NCBI RefSeq assembly: GCF_001544095.1
Contig: NZ_BCPT01000003.1
Location: 177,537-241,536 of the forward strand
Direction: 5' to 3'
DNA length: 64,000 nucleotides
DNA from: Enterococcus casseliflavus NBRC 100478
GTDB taxonomy: Bacteria; Bacillota; Bacilli; Lactobacillales; Enterococcaceae
Shown here: in pieces, positions 27,725 to 36,018 of the stretch
How positions within the stretch are numbered: position 1 is the first letter of the stretch
Layout: every line of letters begins with the position of its first letter
Made by a program: the position numbers and the translations under genes
Notes under the pieces: generated by a model
What the model was told of the DNA's origin: nothing
Seen by the model: the letters and a program-made list of their open reading frames with translations, nothing else
Database searches by the model: none

Positions 27725-28482
27725 ATGTTTTGTTTGTGTTGATCTTGCTTTTTCTCTTGCTGACTTTCGCTGTTTTTCGGATCGAAGGGCTGTTTCAAGT
27801 CACTGGTCTGTTTATGAATGTGGCTGTCTTTCTAGCGCTGCTGGTCCTGATTGACCGAGGGGCACCGATCTTACCAGCGGCTTGTGTTGCCTTTTTAGCC
27901 GTGGCGGCGATCACCTTGTTTTTCGTGAACGGCGTCAATCAGAAAACCAAAATTGCCTTTGTCTGTGTGTTGGTCTTTCTAGGGCTTTTTCTACTACTAT
28001 TTCCGCTTGTGCTCTCTGCAATGAATCTGCATGGGTTTTCGGCAGAGGAACTGGATGAGTTGGCGATGCATTCCTTTGATGTAGCCATCGATTTTAAGAC
28101 ATTGATGACTGCGATCATTTTGATGAGTTTTTCGGGGGCGGTGGCAGATGGGAGTATGGCGATCAGCACTGCGACCTATGAACTTTTTCAAGCAAACCCG
28201 CAAGTCTCGATCAAGGCATTAAGTAAAAGTAGTATGACCGTGGTATCAGACGTATTGTCTTCAACGATCAATACCTTATTGTTTGCCTTTATGGGAAGTA
28301 ATCTGGCGTTGATTGCGTGGTTTCAAGATTTGTCGATCTCCTTTGGTGAAATGATCAATTCGAAGGCGTTCGTCTCAGAATTGGTCGTTTGTTTGATCAC
28401 GGGTCTGGCAGCGGTGATTATTTTACCCATCACCGCATGGGCAGCGAGTTGGTATTTTTTGAAAAGAAACCGAATGGAATAG
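27721..28482 (+). CDS. YibE/F-like membrane protein, second of a pair
   Basis: 253 residues, about seven membrane helices without the extracytoplasmic N-terminal region. It shares with its neighbour the SGAVADGSMAISTATYEL / SSTINTLLFAFMGSN pattern, so the two probably form a heteromeric membrane complex. AAAGGAGG precedes ATG 27721. The next gene follows after 17 bases. Confidence 0.85.
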   Translation: MNVLFVLILLFLLLTFAVFRIEGLFQVTGLFMNVAVFLALLVLIDRGAPILPAACVAFLAVAAITLFFVNGVNQKTKIAFVCVLVFLGLFLLLFPLVLSAMNLHGFSAEELDELAMHSFDVAIDFKTLMTAIILMSFSGAVADGSMAISTATYELFQANPQVSIKALSKSSMTVVSDVLSSTINTLLFAFMGSNLALIAWFQDLSISFGEMINSKAFVSELVVCLITGLAAVIILPITAWAASWYFLKRNRME

Positions 28483-28499
28483 GAAGGAGCGCAACCACC

Positions 28500-29021
28500 A
28501 TGGAACCACTAATTGAAACTAAGCGATTAGTGCTGCGAGAAATGAGTCATGACGATCGACCAGCGATTGAAAAGATTTTGCAAGATCCAGAAGTTATGAT
28601 TGCCTATGAAGGACCCTTCAGTGAGCAAGAAGTCACTGGTTGGATCGACAAACAGCTGCAACGCTATCAAAACGATCACATTGGCTTGTGGCTAGTGATT
28701 GAGAAAGCATCAGGGCAAGCGATCGGTCAATGCGGGTTGACATGGCAAGACGTCAAGGGAGAAGCCGTTTTAGAAATTGGGTACTTGTTTCAAAAGAACT
28801 TCTGGCATCATGGGTTTGCCACAGAAGCCGCCCAGGCTTGTAAAGACTATGCGTTTGCAACGCTGAATGCCGCCATTGTTTATTCGATCATTCGTGAGAC
28901 CAATCAAGCCTCCATAAATGTGGCATTGCGCAATGGAATGAAGCTGGTGGATCGCTTTGTCAAACACTATCGGCAAGTGGACATGCCGCATCTTGTGTAT
29001 GCTGTGGCGAAAGAGATGTGA
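28500..29021 (+). CDS. GNAT-family N-acetyltransferase (RimJ/RimL type)
   Basis: 173 residues from ATG 28500 with AAGGAG upstream; the longer open frame begins inside the previous gene. ETKRLVLREM at the start, the acetyl-CoA region EIGYLFQKNFWHHGFATEAAQA and the ASINVALRNGMKLVDRF ending are typical of the ribosomal-protein/small-molecule acetyltransferase branch. Acceptor unknown. A terminator follows at 29052-29105. Confidence 0.88.
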   Translation: MEPLIETKRLVLREMSHDDRPAIEKILQDPEVMIAYEGPFSEQEVTGWIDKQLQRYQNDHIGLWLVIEKASGQAIGQCGLTWQDVKGEAVLEIGYLFQKNFWHHGFATEAAQACKDYAFATLNAAIVYSIIRETNQASINVALRNGMKLVDRFVKHYRQVDMPHLVYAVAKEM

Positions 29022-29051
29022 AAAACGTAAGAATGCTTTTTTCGATTTAGA

Positions 29052-29105
29052 CAATGAAACGCCCTTAGAAAGTTAGCTTTTTCTAACTTTCTAGGGGCGT
29101 TTTTT
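29052..29105. terminator. Bidirectional terminator between the GNAT and ganR-like genes
   Basis: AACGCCCTTAGAAAGTTAG, loop, CTAACTTTCTAGGGGCGTT: a near-perfect 18-bp stem followed by TTTTTT on the plus strand and flanked by As on the left. It serves both convergent genes. Confidence 0.9.
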
Positions 29106-30102
29106 ATGCTTGCGTAAAGCTTTTTCGTTCGATGAGTTCAGCACCTAAAAGGACTGTTTTGGTGATCGCTCGAGGATGAACGATCTGATCCACCAATAAA
29201 TCGATCGCGGTTTTGGCGATTTCCTCCACATCAATGTTAAACGTTGTTAGAGGGGGAGCCACAAATTTTGCGATCTCATTGTCGTTGATACTGATTAATT
29301 CCAAGCGATCAGGAATGATGATGGATCGTTCATTTAACGCTTGGAGCACACCAACTGCGATGGTGTCAGAAGCCACAAAGAGCGCCTCTGGCAAATTATC
29401 ACCAAGGGATTCCACCATTTTTTTCGCCAAACGATAGCCGGTTTCAACGGAAAAATTGCCACCACTAAATAAGAACGCCTCATCGAGCGCATCTCGACGA
29501 GCCAGCGTTTGACGGAAGATGACCTCGCGACTATCCATTTCTGCACGTTGGGTATCAGGATTTAGATAAGCACCACCAATAAAGCCGATCTTTCGGTATC
29601 CTTTTGTTAAAAATAGCTCGATCGCCAGTTGCGTCATTCGATCAGTATCAGGTTTGACCGTATCGAACAGCTCTGGACAGGGGTTGATTTCCAAAAGGAC
29701 GCCATAGGGGCAAACGGATTTGAACTGCTGCGTTTCTTTCTCAGTGAAAGAGCCAATCCCAATAAATCCGGCGACTTCTTGCAGTGTTTCTAAAACATCA
29801 TCTTCATGGGTGATCAGTTGAATTTCCAAATTGTTGATTTTCGCATATTTTTCTAAAGAGATACGCAATTGTCGAAAATAGACATCTTGCAGCTCTTCTT
29901 GTTCTGTCAGCCAGAAAAGGACGGCGATTTTTTCTAGTGTTGTTTTTATTTTTGAGCGATCATAACCTAGTGATAAAGCGGTATGAATAATTTTTTGACG
30001 CGTATCGGCTGCGATCGACAACGATTCGTCGCCTTTCAATAATCGGGAAACAGTCGCTTGTGAAAAGCCTGATTGCTCGGCAATTTTTTTTATTGTAACC
30101 AA
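29104..30102 (-). CDS. ganR: LacI-family repressor, GanR-like
   Basis: 332 residues: LacI helix-turn-helix at 1-50 (VTIKKIAEQSGFSQATVSRLL) and a sugar-binding sensor domain (GFIGGAYLNPDT, LFVASDTIAVGVLQAL). Divergent from the galactoside ABC/GH42 operon, with AGTAAA-type palindromes in the shared intergenic region, so it most likely represses that operon and itself in the absence of galactosides. The name rests on synteny with the gan regulons of other Firmicutes. Confidence 0.85.
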   Translation of the reverse strand: MVTIKKIAEQSGFSQATVSRLLKGDESLSIAADTRQKIIHTALSLGYDRSKIKTTLEKIAVLFWLTEQEELQDVYFRQLRISLEKYAKINNLEIQLITHEDDVLETLQEVAGFIGIGSFTEKETQQFKSVCPYGVLLEINPCPELFDTVKPDTDRMTQLAIELFLTKGYRKIGFIGGAYLNPDTQRAEMDSREVIFRQTLARRDALDEAFLFSGGNFSVETGYRLAKKMVESLGDNLPEALFVASDTIAVGVLQALNERSIIIPDRLELISINDNEIAKFVAPPLTTFNIDVEEIAKTAIDLLVDQIVHPRAITKTVLLGAELIERKSFTQA

Positions 30103-30146
30103 TCTTCTTCACCTCTTTCTTCTAGTATACGCTAACAACTTTACCA

Positions 30147-30335
30147 AGTAAATGAATTTACTAAATATATTTACTCAATAGTGAAAGTTTAGAGCGTGGA
30201 GGTATTTTGAAAAATTATTTGTGAGATAAACCTTGATTTTATCCGTTTATTTACTCCGTTGGAGAAATTAATTTAGTAAAACTATTTACATATTAAGTAA
30301 AATAATTTATTATAAACGAGAAGATAGCGTTTGCA
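30147..30335. promoter_or_regulatory. gan promoter, repressor boxes and cre-like site
   Basis: AGTAAATGAATTTACT (30147-30162) is a near-perfect palindrome by the repressor gene. Related TAGTAAAACTATTTAC (30274-30289) overlaps the rightward -35. The rightward promoter reads TTTACA (30285-30290), 17-base spacer, TATTAT (30308-30313). AGATAGCGTTTGCA (30322-30335) matches 12 of 14 cre positions downstream of it, implying CcpA repression. Operator assignment is inferred from position. Confidence 0.65.
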
Positions 30336-30356
30336 AAATAAAGAAAAGGTGGAGAA

Positions 30357-31628
30357 ATGATGATGAAAAAAATGTCTCGAGTTCTTTTTTTAAGTGTAGC
30401 AGCTTTAGGATTAGGTGCTTGCGGTCCACAAAGTGAAGGGACAGATAGTACTGCAGCAAATAGTGGCAGCAATAAGGACTATGATCTATTGGTCTGGGAG
30501 GACCAAGCAAAATCAGCTGGGATTGAAGAGGCAGTCAAACAATTTGAAGAAGAACACGATGTGACGATCAAAGTGGTCGAAAAAGCCTATGGTGGACAGA
30601 TCGAAGATTTACGATTGGATGGACCCGCTGGTACAGGTGCGGATGTCATCACGATTCCTGGCGATCAAATCGGTACAGCCGTTACCGAAGGTTTGTTGAA
30701 AGAATTAACAGTCGATCAAACGCTACAAGAGCTGTATACAGAATCAGCAATGCAATCGCAAATCGTTGACGGCAAAGTCTACGGCTTACCAAAAGCGGTT
30801 GAAACACAAATTTTGTATTATAACAAAGAACTAATTTCCGAAGAAGACTTGCCACAGACAACGGATGAGTGGCTGGAGTATTCCAAGTCTGTTTTAGGTG
30901 CTGACAGTTATGGGTTACTGGCATTATGGGATCAAATTTATTACGCACAAGGTGTATTGAGCGGTTATGGCGGTTATGTTTTTGGCGAGAATGCCGATGG
31001 ATCCTATGACCCTGAAGATATTGGATTAGCTAATGAAGGCGCGATCGAAGGGGCAGACTATATCCAACAATTTTATGATGCAGGTGTTTTTCCATCCGGA
31101 TTGGTCGGTGAACAAGGAATCAATGTGTTGGACTCTTTATTTACGGAAGGAAAAGCTGCAGCTGTCGTCTCGGGACCATGGAACTTGTCTCCTTATAAAG
31201 AAGCGGGCATCGACTATGGTGTGAAAGAATTGCCATTATTAGGCAATGGTGAACATATGGGCTCCTTTATCGGTGTCAAAAGCTACAACGTAAGTAGCTA
31301 TTCCCAAAACCCTGAATTAGCGGAAGCGTTCGTCAAATTTATCAGCAATGAGGAAAATTCAAAAGTTCGTTATGAAAAAACACAGGAAGTACCAGCGGTT
31401 GCTTCATTGGCAGATGATCCAGCAGTTCAAGAAAGTGAAAGTGCTGCAGCCATTGCCGCTCAGTCCCAACACGCAGAACTAACGCCTGGGATCACTGAAA
31501 TGAATTCAGTATGGGAACCAATGGATGCCGCATTGCAAACTATTGCTACTGGAAAGGCTGAACCGAAAACAGCTTTACCACAAGCAGTCGAACAGATCAA
31601 ATCAGCCATTGCGGCAATTCAAAACTAG
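30357..31628 (+). CDS. ganS: Galactoside-type solute-binding lipoprotein (GanS/MalE-like)
   Basis: 423 residues. Lipoprotein signal peptide with lipobox LGAC (Cys about residue 22) and a MalE-type two-lobed sugar-binding fold (DLLVWEDQAKSAGIEEAVKQF at the start of the mature part, DVITIPGDQIG, GLPKAVETQILYYNKEL). It should bind galacto-oligosaccharides outside the cell and deliver them to the two permeases that follow. Three consecutive ATG codons (30357, 30360, 30363) follow GGTGGAG. A long hairpin after the gene may raise its level over the permeases. Confidence 0.88.
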   Translation: MMMKKMSRVLFLSVAALGLGACGPQSEGTDSTAANSGSNKDYDLLVWEDQAKSAGIEEAVKQFEEEHDVTIKVVEKAYGGQIEDLRLDGPAGTGADVITIPGDQIGTAVTEGLLKELTVDQTLQELYTESAMQSQIVDGKVYGLPKAVETQILYYNKELISEEDLPQTTDEWLEYSKSVLGADSYGLLALWDQIYYAQGVLSGYGGYVFGENADGSYDPEDIGLANEGAIEGADYIQQFYDAGVFPSGLVGEQGINVLDSLFTEGKAAAVVSGPWNLSPYKEAGIDYGVKELPLLGNGEHMGSFIGVKSYNVSSYSQNPELAEAFVKFISNEENSKVRYEKTQEVPAVASLADDPAVQESESAAAIAAQSQHAELTPGITEMNSVWEPMDAALQTIATGKAEPKTALPQAVEQIKSAIAAIQN

Positions 31629-31630
31629 AA

Positions 31631-31716
31631 AGTCGTCTCAAGGACAAACGTTTCGGATGGTCATTCATCATTAGGAATCAAGTAAGGCCGAACGAAACGT
31701 TTGTCAGCGGCTTTTT
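31631..31716 (+). terminator. Intra-operon hairpin between ganS and ganP
   Basis: AGTCGT / GCGGCT (with G-U pairs) encloses GACAAACGTTTCGG / CCGAACGAAACGTTTGTC with a 2-base bulge; TTTTT follows. Probably a leaky terminator that sets the ratio of binding protein to permease. Confidence 0.75.
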
Positions 31717-31734
31717 CTTACAGGGGGCGAAAAT

Positions 31735-33003
31735 GTGAAAATCACGCAGTCGTATGCAAAACGAGCAATGCTATTCTCGATAATACCAGGATTCGGTCAA
31801 CTCTATAATCGGCAAAAAATCAAAGGCGCTTTATTTTTCTTCTTTTTTGCTATGTATCTTGTCGTCTTTAAAGATTTATTTAATATGGGACTTTGGGGCA
31901 TCGTGACATTAGGCGTGGAAGTGCCGAGAGACAATTCCATCTTTTTATTAGCAGAAGGATTAGTTGCCTTGATCGTCATCGGTTTTGGTCTGTTGTTCTA
32001 TTATTTAAACATCCGTGATGCCTATAAAAACGGTGAATTAAGAGACAATGAGCTACCAGTCAACTCTATCCGTGAAAGCTACCAGGCACTATTAAGAGAA
32101 GGCTATCCTTATTTAATGAGTAGCCCAGCATTTTTCTTACTCGTGTTTTCTGTTATTTTTCCGATTCTCTTTAGTATCGCGTTAGCTTTTACGAACTATG
32201 ATCTGTATCATTCTGCACCTGCCAATTTAGCAGATTGGGTGGGATTAGAGACCTTTAAGAAGATTTTTACTGTCGATATTTGGCGTAGTACCTTCTTCAA
32301 TGTTCTGGGCTGGACAGTTATCTGGACCTTGATCGCCTCAACGTTACAAGTTTCTATCGGAATATTTTTAGCGGTGCTGGTGCATCAAAAAGAACTACGA
32401 CTCAAAAAGTTCTTTCGAACGATTTTGATCCTCCCATGGGCAGTTCCGGGATTTGTTACGATCTTGGTGTTTTCAGGAATGTTCAATGATTCCTTTGGTG
32501 CGATCAATCATTCGATTTTGAATTTCTTCCAGATTTCACCGATTCCTTGGCTAACGAGTGCGAATTGGACCCGTTTAGCTTTGCTACTGATTCAAGGCTG
32601 GCTAGGCTTTCCGTATATTTTTATCGTGACTACAGGGACGCTGCAATCCATTCCTGATGATTTGTATGAGGCGGCGACCATCGATGGTGCTTCAGCTTTA
32701 CAAAAATTTCGCCGAATCACATTGCCATTACTGCTTTATGCAATGGCACCGATTTTGATTACGCAATATACGTTTAACTTCAACAATTTCAATATTATTT
32801 ATCTGTTTAATTCTGGTGGACCAGCAGTTCCTGGTTCGACCGCTGGTGGTACCGATATTTTGGTTTCGTGGATCTATAAGCTCACGATGCAAAATAGTCA
32901 ATATGCACTGGCAGCAGCGTTGACGATTCTCTTATCGATCGTCGTAATCGCGATTGCTTTATGGCAATTCCGCCGAACAAATTCATTCAAGGAGGTTGGA
33001 TAA
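31735..33003 (+). CDS. ganP: Galactoside ABC permease (GanP/MalF-like)
   Basis: 422 residues. Ahead of the six-helix permease core is an extra N-terminal region with the motif IPGFGQLYNRQKIKGALF and two more helices, as in GanP/MalF-type proteins of Firmicutes. EAA loop: YEAATIDGASALQKFRRI. GTG 31735 has AGGGGG upstream. Pairs with GanQ to form the channel; no ATPase gene nearby, so a shared MsmK-like ATPase is expected. Confidence 0.88.
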   Translation: MKITQSYAKRAMLFSIIPGFGQLYNRQKIKGALFFFFFAMYLVVFKDLFNMGLWGIVTLGVEVPRDNSIFLLAEGLVALIVIGFGLLFYYLNIRDAYKNGELRDNELPVNSIRESYQALLREGYPYLMSSPAFFLLVFSVIFPILFSIALAFTNYDLYHSAPANLADWVGLETFKKIFTVDIWRSTFFNVLGWTVIWTLIASTLQVSIGIFLAVLVHQKELRLKKFFRTILILPWAVPGFVTILVFSGMFNDSFGAINHSILNFFQISPIPWLTSANWTRLALLLIQGWLGFPYIFIVTTGTLQSIPDDLYEAATIDGASALQKFRRITLPLLLYAMAPILITQYTFNFNNFNIIYLFNSGGPAVPGSTAGGTDILVSWIYKLTMQNSQYALAAALTILLSIVVIAIALWQFRRTNSFKEVG

Positions 33004-33004
33004 C

Positions 33005-33859
33005 ATGAAGGCAGCAAGTATGAAGAAACAAAAATTTGTCCGCCTATCCTTGACGTATCTCATACTGATTTTTACGGTAGTAGTGATCGTCTACCCTTTA
33101 CTTTGGACGATCGGTGCTAGTTTTAATCCTGGGAACAGTTTAGTAAGTACGAGTCTGATTCCGACGAGTCCGACATTAAGTCACTACACGAAATTGTTTG
33201 CTGGTGACAACTCGCTTTATTATAGTCAATGGTATTTGAATTCATTAAAAATCAGTGTATGCACCATGTTCTTGTCACTGATTTTTGTCTCCATGACGGC
33301 GTATTCCTTTTCACGGTTTCGTTTTACAGGCCGTAAAAATGGGTTGATGCTGTTCTTACTACTACAAATGATTCCGCAGTTCTCTGCCTTGATCGCAATT
33401 TTTGTATTGGCGCAAATGCTCGGCTTGATCAATAGCCATTGGTTGCTGATCTTGATTTACGTTGGGGGCCAGATTCCCATGAACACGTACTTATTGAAAG
33501 GGTATTTTGACTCGATCCCGTTAGATTTAGACGAGAGTGCCAAGATAGATGGCGCAAGCAATACGCGAATATTCTGGCAAATTTTGATTCCTTTATCACG
33601 ACCAATGCTGGCAGTCGTTGCCATGAATGGCTTTACTGGACCACTTGGAGACTTTGCTCTGTCTTCTGTGATTTTACGTAATCCTGAGTACTATACACTA
33701 CCCATCGGGTTATACAAATTAGTCACGGATAAAATGGGAGCCAGCTATACGACTTTTGCGGCAGGGGCTATTTTGATCAGTATTCCGATCGCACTCGTCT
33801 TTATTGCATTACAAAAACATTTTGTCTCCGGTTTGACCGCTGGTGGCACAAAAGGATAG
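33005..33859 (+). CDS. ganQ: Galactoside ABC permease (GanQ/MalG-like)
   Basis: 284 residues from ATG 33005, one base after the ganP stop and preceded by AAGGAGG; the longer frame lies in ganP. Six helices, EAA loop DESAKIDGASNTRIFWQI and the typical C-terminus FVSGLTAGGTKG of MalG-type permeases. Confidence 0.9.
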   Translation: MKAASMKKQKFVRLSLTYLILIFTVVVIVYPLLWTIGASFNPGNSLVSTSLIPTSPTLSHYTKLFAGDNSLYYSQWYLNSLKISVCTMFLSLIFVSMTAYSFSRFRFTGRKNGLMLFLLLQMIPQFSALIAIFVLAQMLGLINSHWLLILIYVGGQIPMNTYLLKGYFDSIPLDLDESAKIDGASNTRIFWQILIPLSRPMLAVVAMNGFTGPLGDFALSSVILRNPEYYTLPIGLYKLVTDKMGASYTTFAAGAILISIPIALVFIALQKHFVSGLTAGGTKG

Positions 33860-33868
33860 GAAGAGAAG

Positions 33869-35935
33869 ATGACAAGATATAACTTAGAAGAACGCTTTTT
33901 ACATGGTGGGGATTATAATCCTGACCAGTGGCTAAATTATCCCGAGATCTTAGCCAAAGATTTAGAACTAATGGAAAAAGCTCATGCTAATACATTTTCC
34001 CTTGGTATTTTTGCTTGGAGTGCCTTAGAGCCAGCAGAAGGGGTGTTTCAATTTGAATGGTTAGACAAAATCATGGATGAGCTCGCCGAACGAAACAGCA
34101 ACGTCATTTTAGCGACGCCAAGCGGCGCGCGTCCTGCCTGGTTGTCTAAAGCATACCCTGAAGTTCTACGGACCAATGAAAAACGGGAAAAAATGTTACA
34201 CGGCGGGCGTCACAATCACTGCTTTTCTTCACCGATCTATCGTGAGAAAGTGGCGATCATCAATCGGAAATTAGCTGAACGCTACCACGATCACCCAGCA
34301 CTATTGATGTGGCATATTTCCAATGAGTATTCTGGAGATTGTCATTGTCCCATTTGCCAAGAAAACTTTCGTCAGTGGGTCAAGCAGAAGTACCAAACAT
34401 TAGCAGCCTTGAATGAGGCCTGGTGGGGACCTTTCTGGAGCCATACGATCACCGATTGGTCGCAAATCGAATCTCCTTCACCGATCGGCGAAATGCAAGT
34501 TCATGGACTAAATCTAGACTGGCATCGTTTTGTGACCGATCAGACCATTGATTTCTATGAACATGAGATCAAAGACATTCGTCGTTTGTCTCCAGATGTG
34601 CCGATCACAACGAATTTCATGGCAGATACCCGAGATTTGATTCCCTTTTATAGCCTTGATTATGGAAAATTTGCCCAGCATGTAGATGTCATTAGTTGGG
34701 ATTGTTATCCTGCTTGGCATAATGATTGGGGAACGACCGCTGATTTGGCAAGTAAGGTTGGGTTTATCAATGATCAGTACCGTAGCTTGAAAAAGCAACC
34801 CTTTTTGATCATGGAATCAACCCCTAGTGGTGTGAATTGGCATCCAGTCAATCGCACGAAACGCCCCGGGATGCATCTGTTGTCTTCTATGCAATTTATT
34901 GCTCACGGTTCAGATAGTAATCTTTATTTCCAATGGCGAAAATCTCGAGGCTCATCTGAGAAGTTCCATGGGGCCGTCGTGGACCATGACAACGACGAAC
35001 AGAATCGTGTTTTTCAAGATGTAGCAGAAGTGGGAAAAGCCTTAGAAGAAATCAAAGAAATCAAAGGATTGCACAAAAAAGCCAAAGTGGCGATCATCTA
35101 TGATTGGGATAACAATTGGGCGCTCAATGATGCGCAAGGTTTTGGTTTGGAGAGCAAACGCTACCCACAAACGTTGCAAGAGCATTATCGCTATTTTTGG
35201 GATCATGACATCGCGGTTGATGTCATCACGAAAGACCATGACTTTGACTCTTACCAATTGATCATCGCTCCGATGCTTTACCTTTTACCAAAAGAAACTA
35301 TGAAAAAGTTTCAACAGTATACGAAAAATGGCGGGACGCTGGTTTCCACTTATTTGACGGGGATCGTGAATGAAACGGACTTGACCTATTTAGGGGGCTG
35401 GCCCCAAGAGTTAGAAGCACTGTTTGGTGTGTCTGTGAAAGAAATCGATACGTTATATCCGAAACAAAAAAATCTGCTTTTAATGAAGGAGCAGCAGTAC
35501 CAAATTCATGATTATTGTAGTGTTGTTCAAACAAACACTGCCCAAACGTTAGGGGTCTACGGTGCTGATTTTTATCAAGGTCAAGCTGCAGTGACCGCAA
35601 ATGATTATGGCGAAGGAAGTGCCTACTATCTTGGGGGACGGACGGATCAAGCCTTTTTGGAAGACTTCTATCAAGAAGTAACACAACAGCTTCGCTTACA
35701 AAATGAGTGGGTCCGTCAAGGTTCAACGAGCGTGTCGATCCAAAGTAGAGAAAGTCAGCAAGAGCAGCTCGCTCCGACCACCTATTATTTTGTGATGAAT
35801 TTTTCCGAAGAAAATCAAGAAGTAGAGGTAGCAACTTCAGGAATCGATTTGCTTACTGGAAAAACGACAAACCAAAAGCTTCAGTTGGCGCCTTATGAGG
35901 TGCAAATTATCAAAGTGACAGCACCAGAACAATAA
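33869..35935 (+). CDS. ganA: GH42 beta-galactosidase
   Basis: 688 residues, full-length GH42. Acid/base E153 in WHISNEYS and nucleophile E316 in LIMESTPSG are present. The zinc cluster is intact: C118, C158, C160, C163 (NHCFS and CHCPIC). No signal peptide, so it hydrolyses imported galactosides in the cytoplasm; the C-terminal part (from about 390) holds the class-I glutamine-amidotransferase-like trimerisation domain and a small beta domain. Last gene of the gan operon; no endo-galactanase (GH53) gene is present in the window. Confidence 0.93.
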   Translation: MTRYNLEERFLHGGDYNPDQWLNYPEILAKDLELMEKAHANTFSLGIFAWSALEPAEGVFQFEWLDKIMDELAERNSNVILATPSGARPAWLSKAYPEVLRTNEKREKMLHGGRHNHCFSSPIYREKVAIINRKLAERYHDHPALLMWHISNEYSGDCHCPICQENFRQWVKQKYQTLAALNEAWWGPFWSHTITDWSQIESPSPIGEMQVHGLNLDWHRFVTDQTIDFYEHEIKDIRRLSPDVPITTNFMADTRDLIPFYSLDYGKFAQHVDVISWDCYPAWHNDWGTTADLASKVGFINDQYRSLKKQPFLIMESTPSGVNWHPVNRTKRPGMHLLSSMQFIAHGSDSNLYFQWRKSRGSSEKFHGAVVDHDNDEQNRVFQDVAEVGKALEEIKEIKGLHKKAKVAIIYDWDNNWALNDAQGFGLESKRYPQTLQEHYRYFWDHDIAVDVITKDHDFDSYQLIIAPMLYLLPKETMKKFQQYTKNGGTLVSTYLTGIVNETDLTYLGGWPQELEALFGVSVKEIDTLYPKQKNLLLMKEQQYQIHDYCSVVQTNTAQTLGVYGADFYQGQAAVTANDYGEGSAYYLGGRTDQAFLEDFYQEVTQQLRLQNEWVRQGSTSVSIQSRESQQEQLAPTTYYFVMNFSEENQEVEVATSGIDLLTGKTTNQKLQLAPYEVQIIKVTAPEQ

Positions 35936-35960
35936 AAACTATTGTGTCAATTATATGAAA

Positions 35961-36006
35961 AAAGAAGTACTTACGTTGATGAAAAAAACGTAAGTACTTC
36001 TTTTTT
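35961..36006. terminator. Bidirectional terminator between ganA and the flavoprotein gene
   Basis: GAAGTACTTACG (35964-35975) pairs perfectly with CGTAAGTACTTC (35989-36000), with A-run left and T-run right. Confidence 0.9.
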
Positions 36007-36018
36007 ATAGAGAGTGTT

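Noticed and set aside
35298..35834. 178-codon minus-strand frame
   Set aside because: Shadow of the C-terminal part of ganA, which is a full-length GH42 protein.
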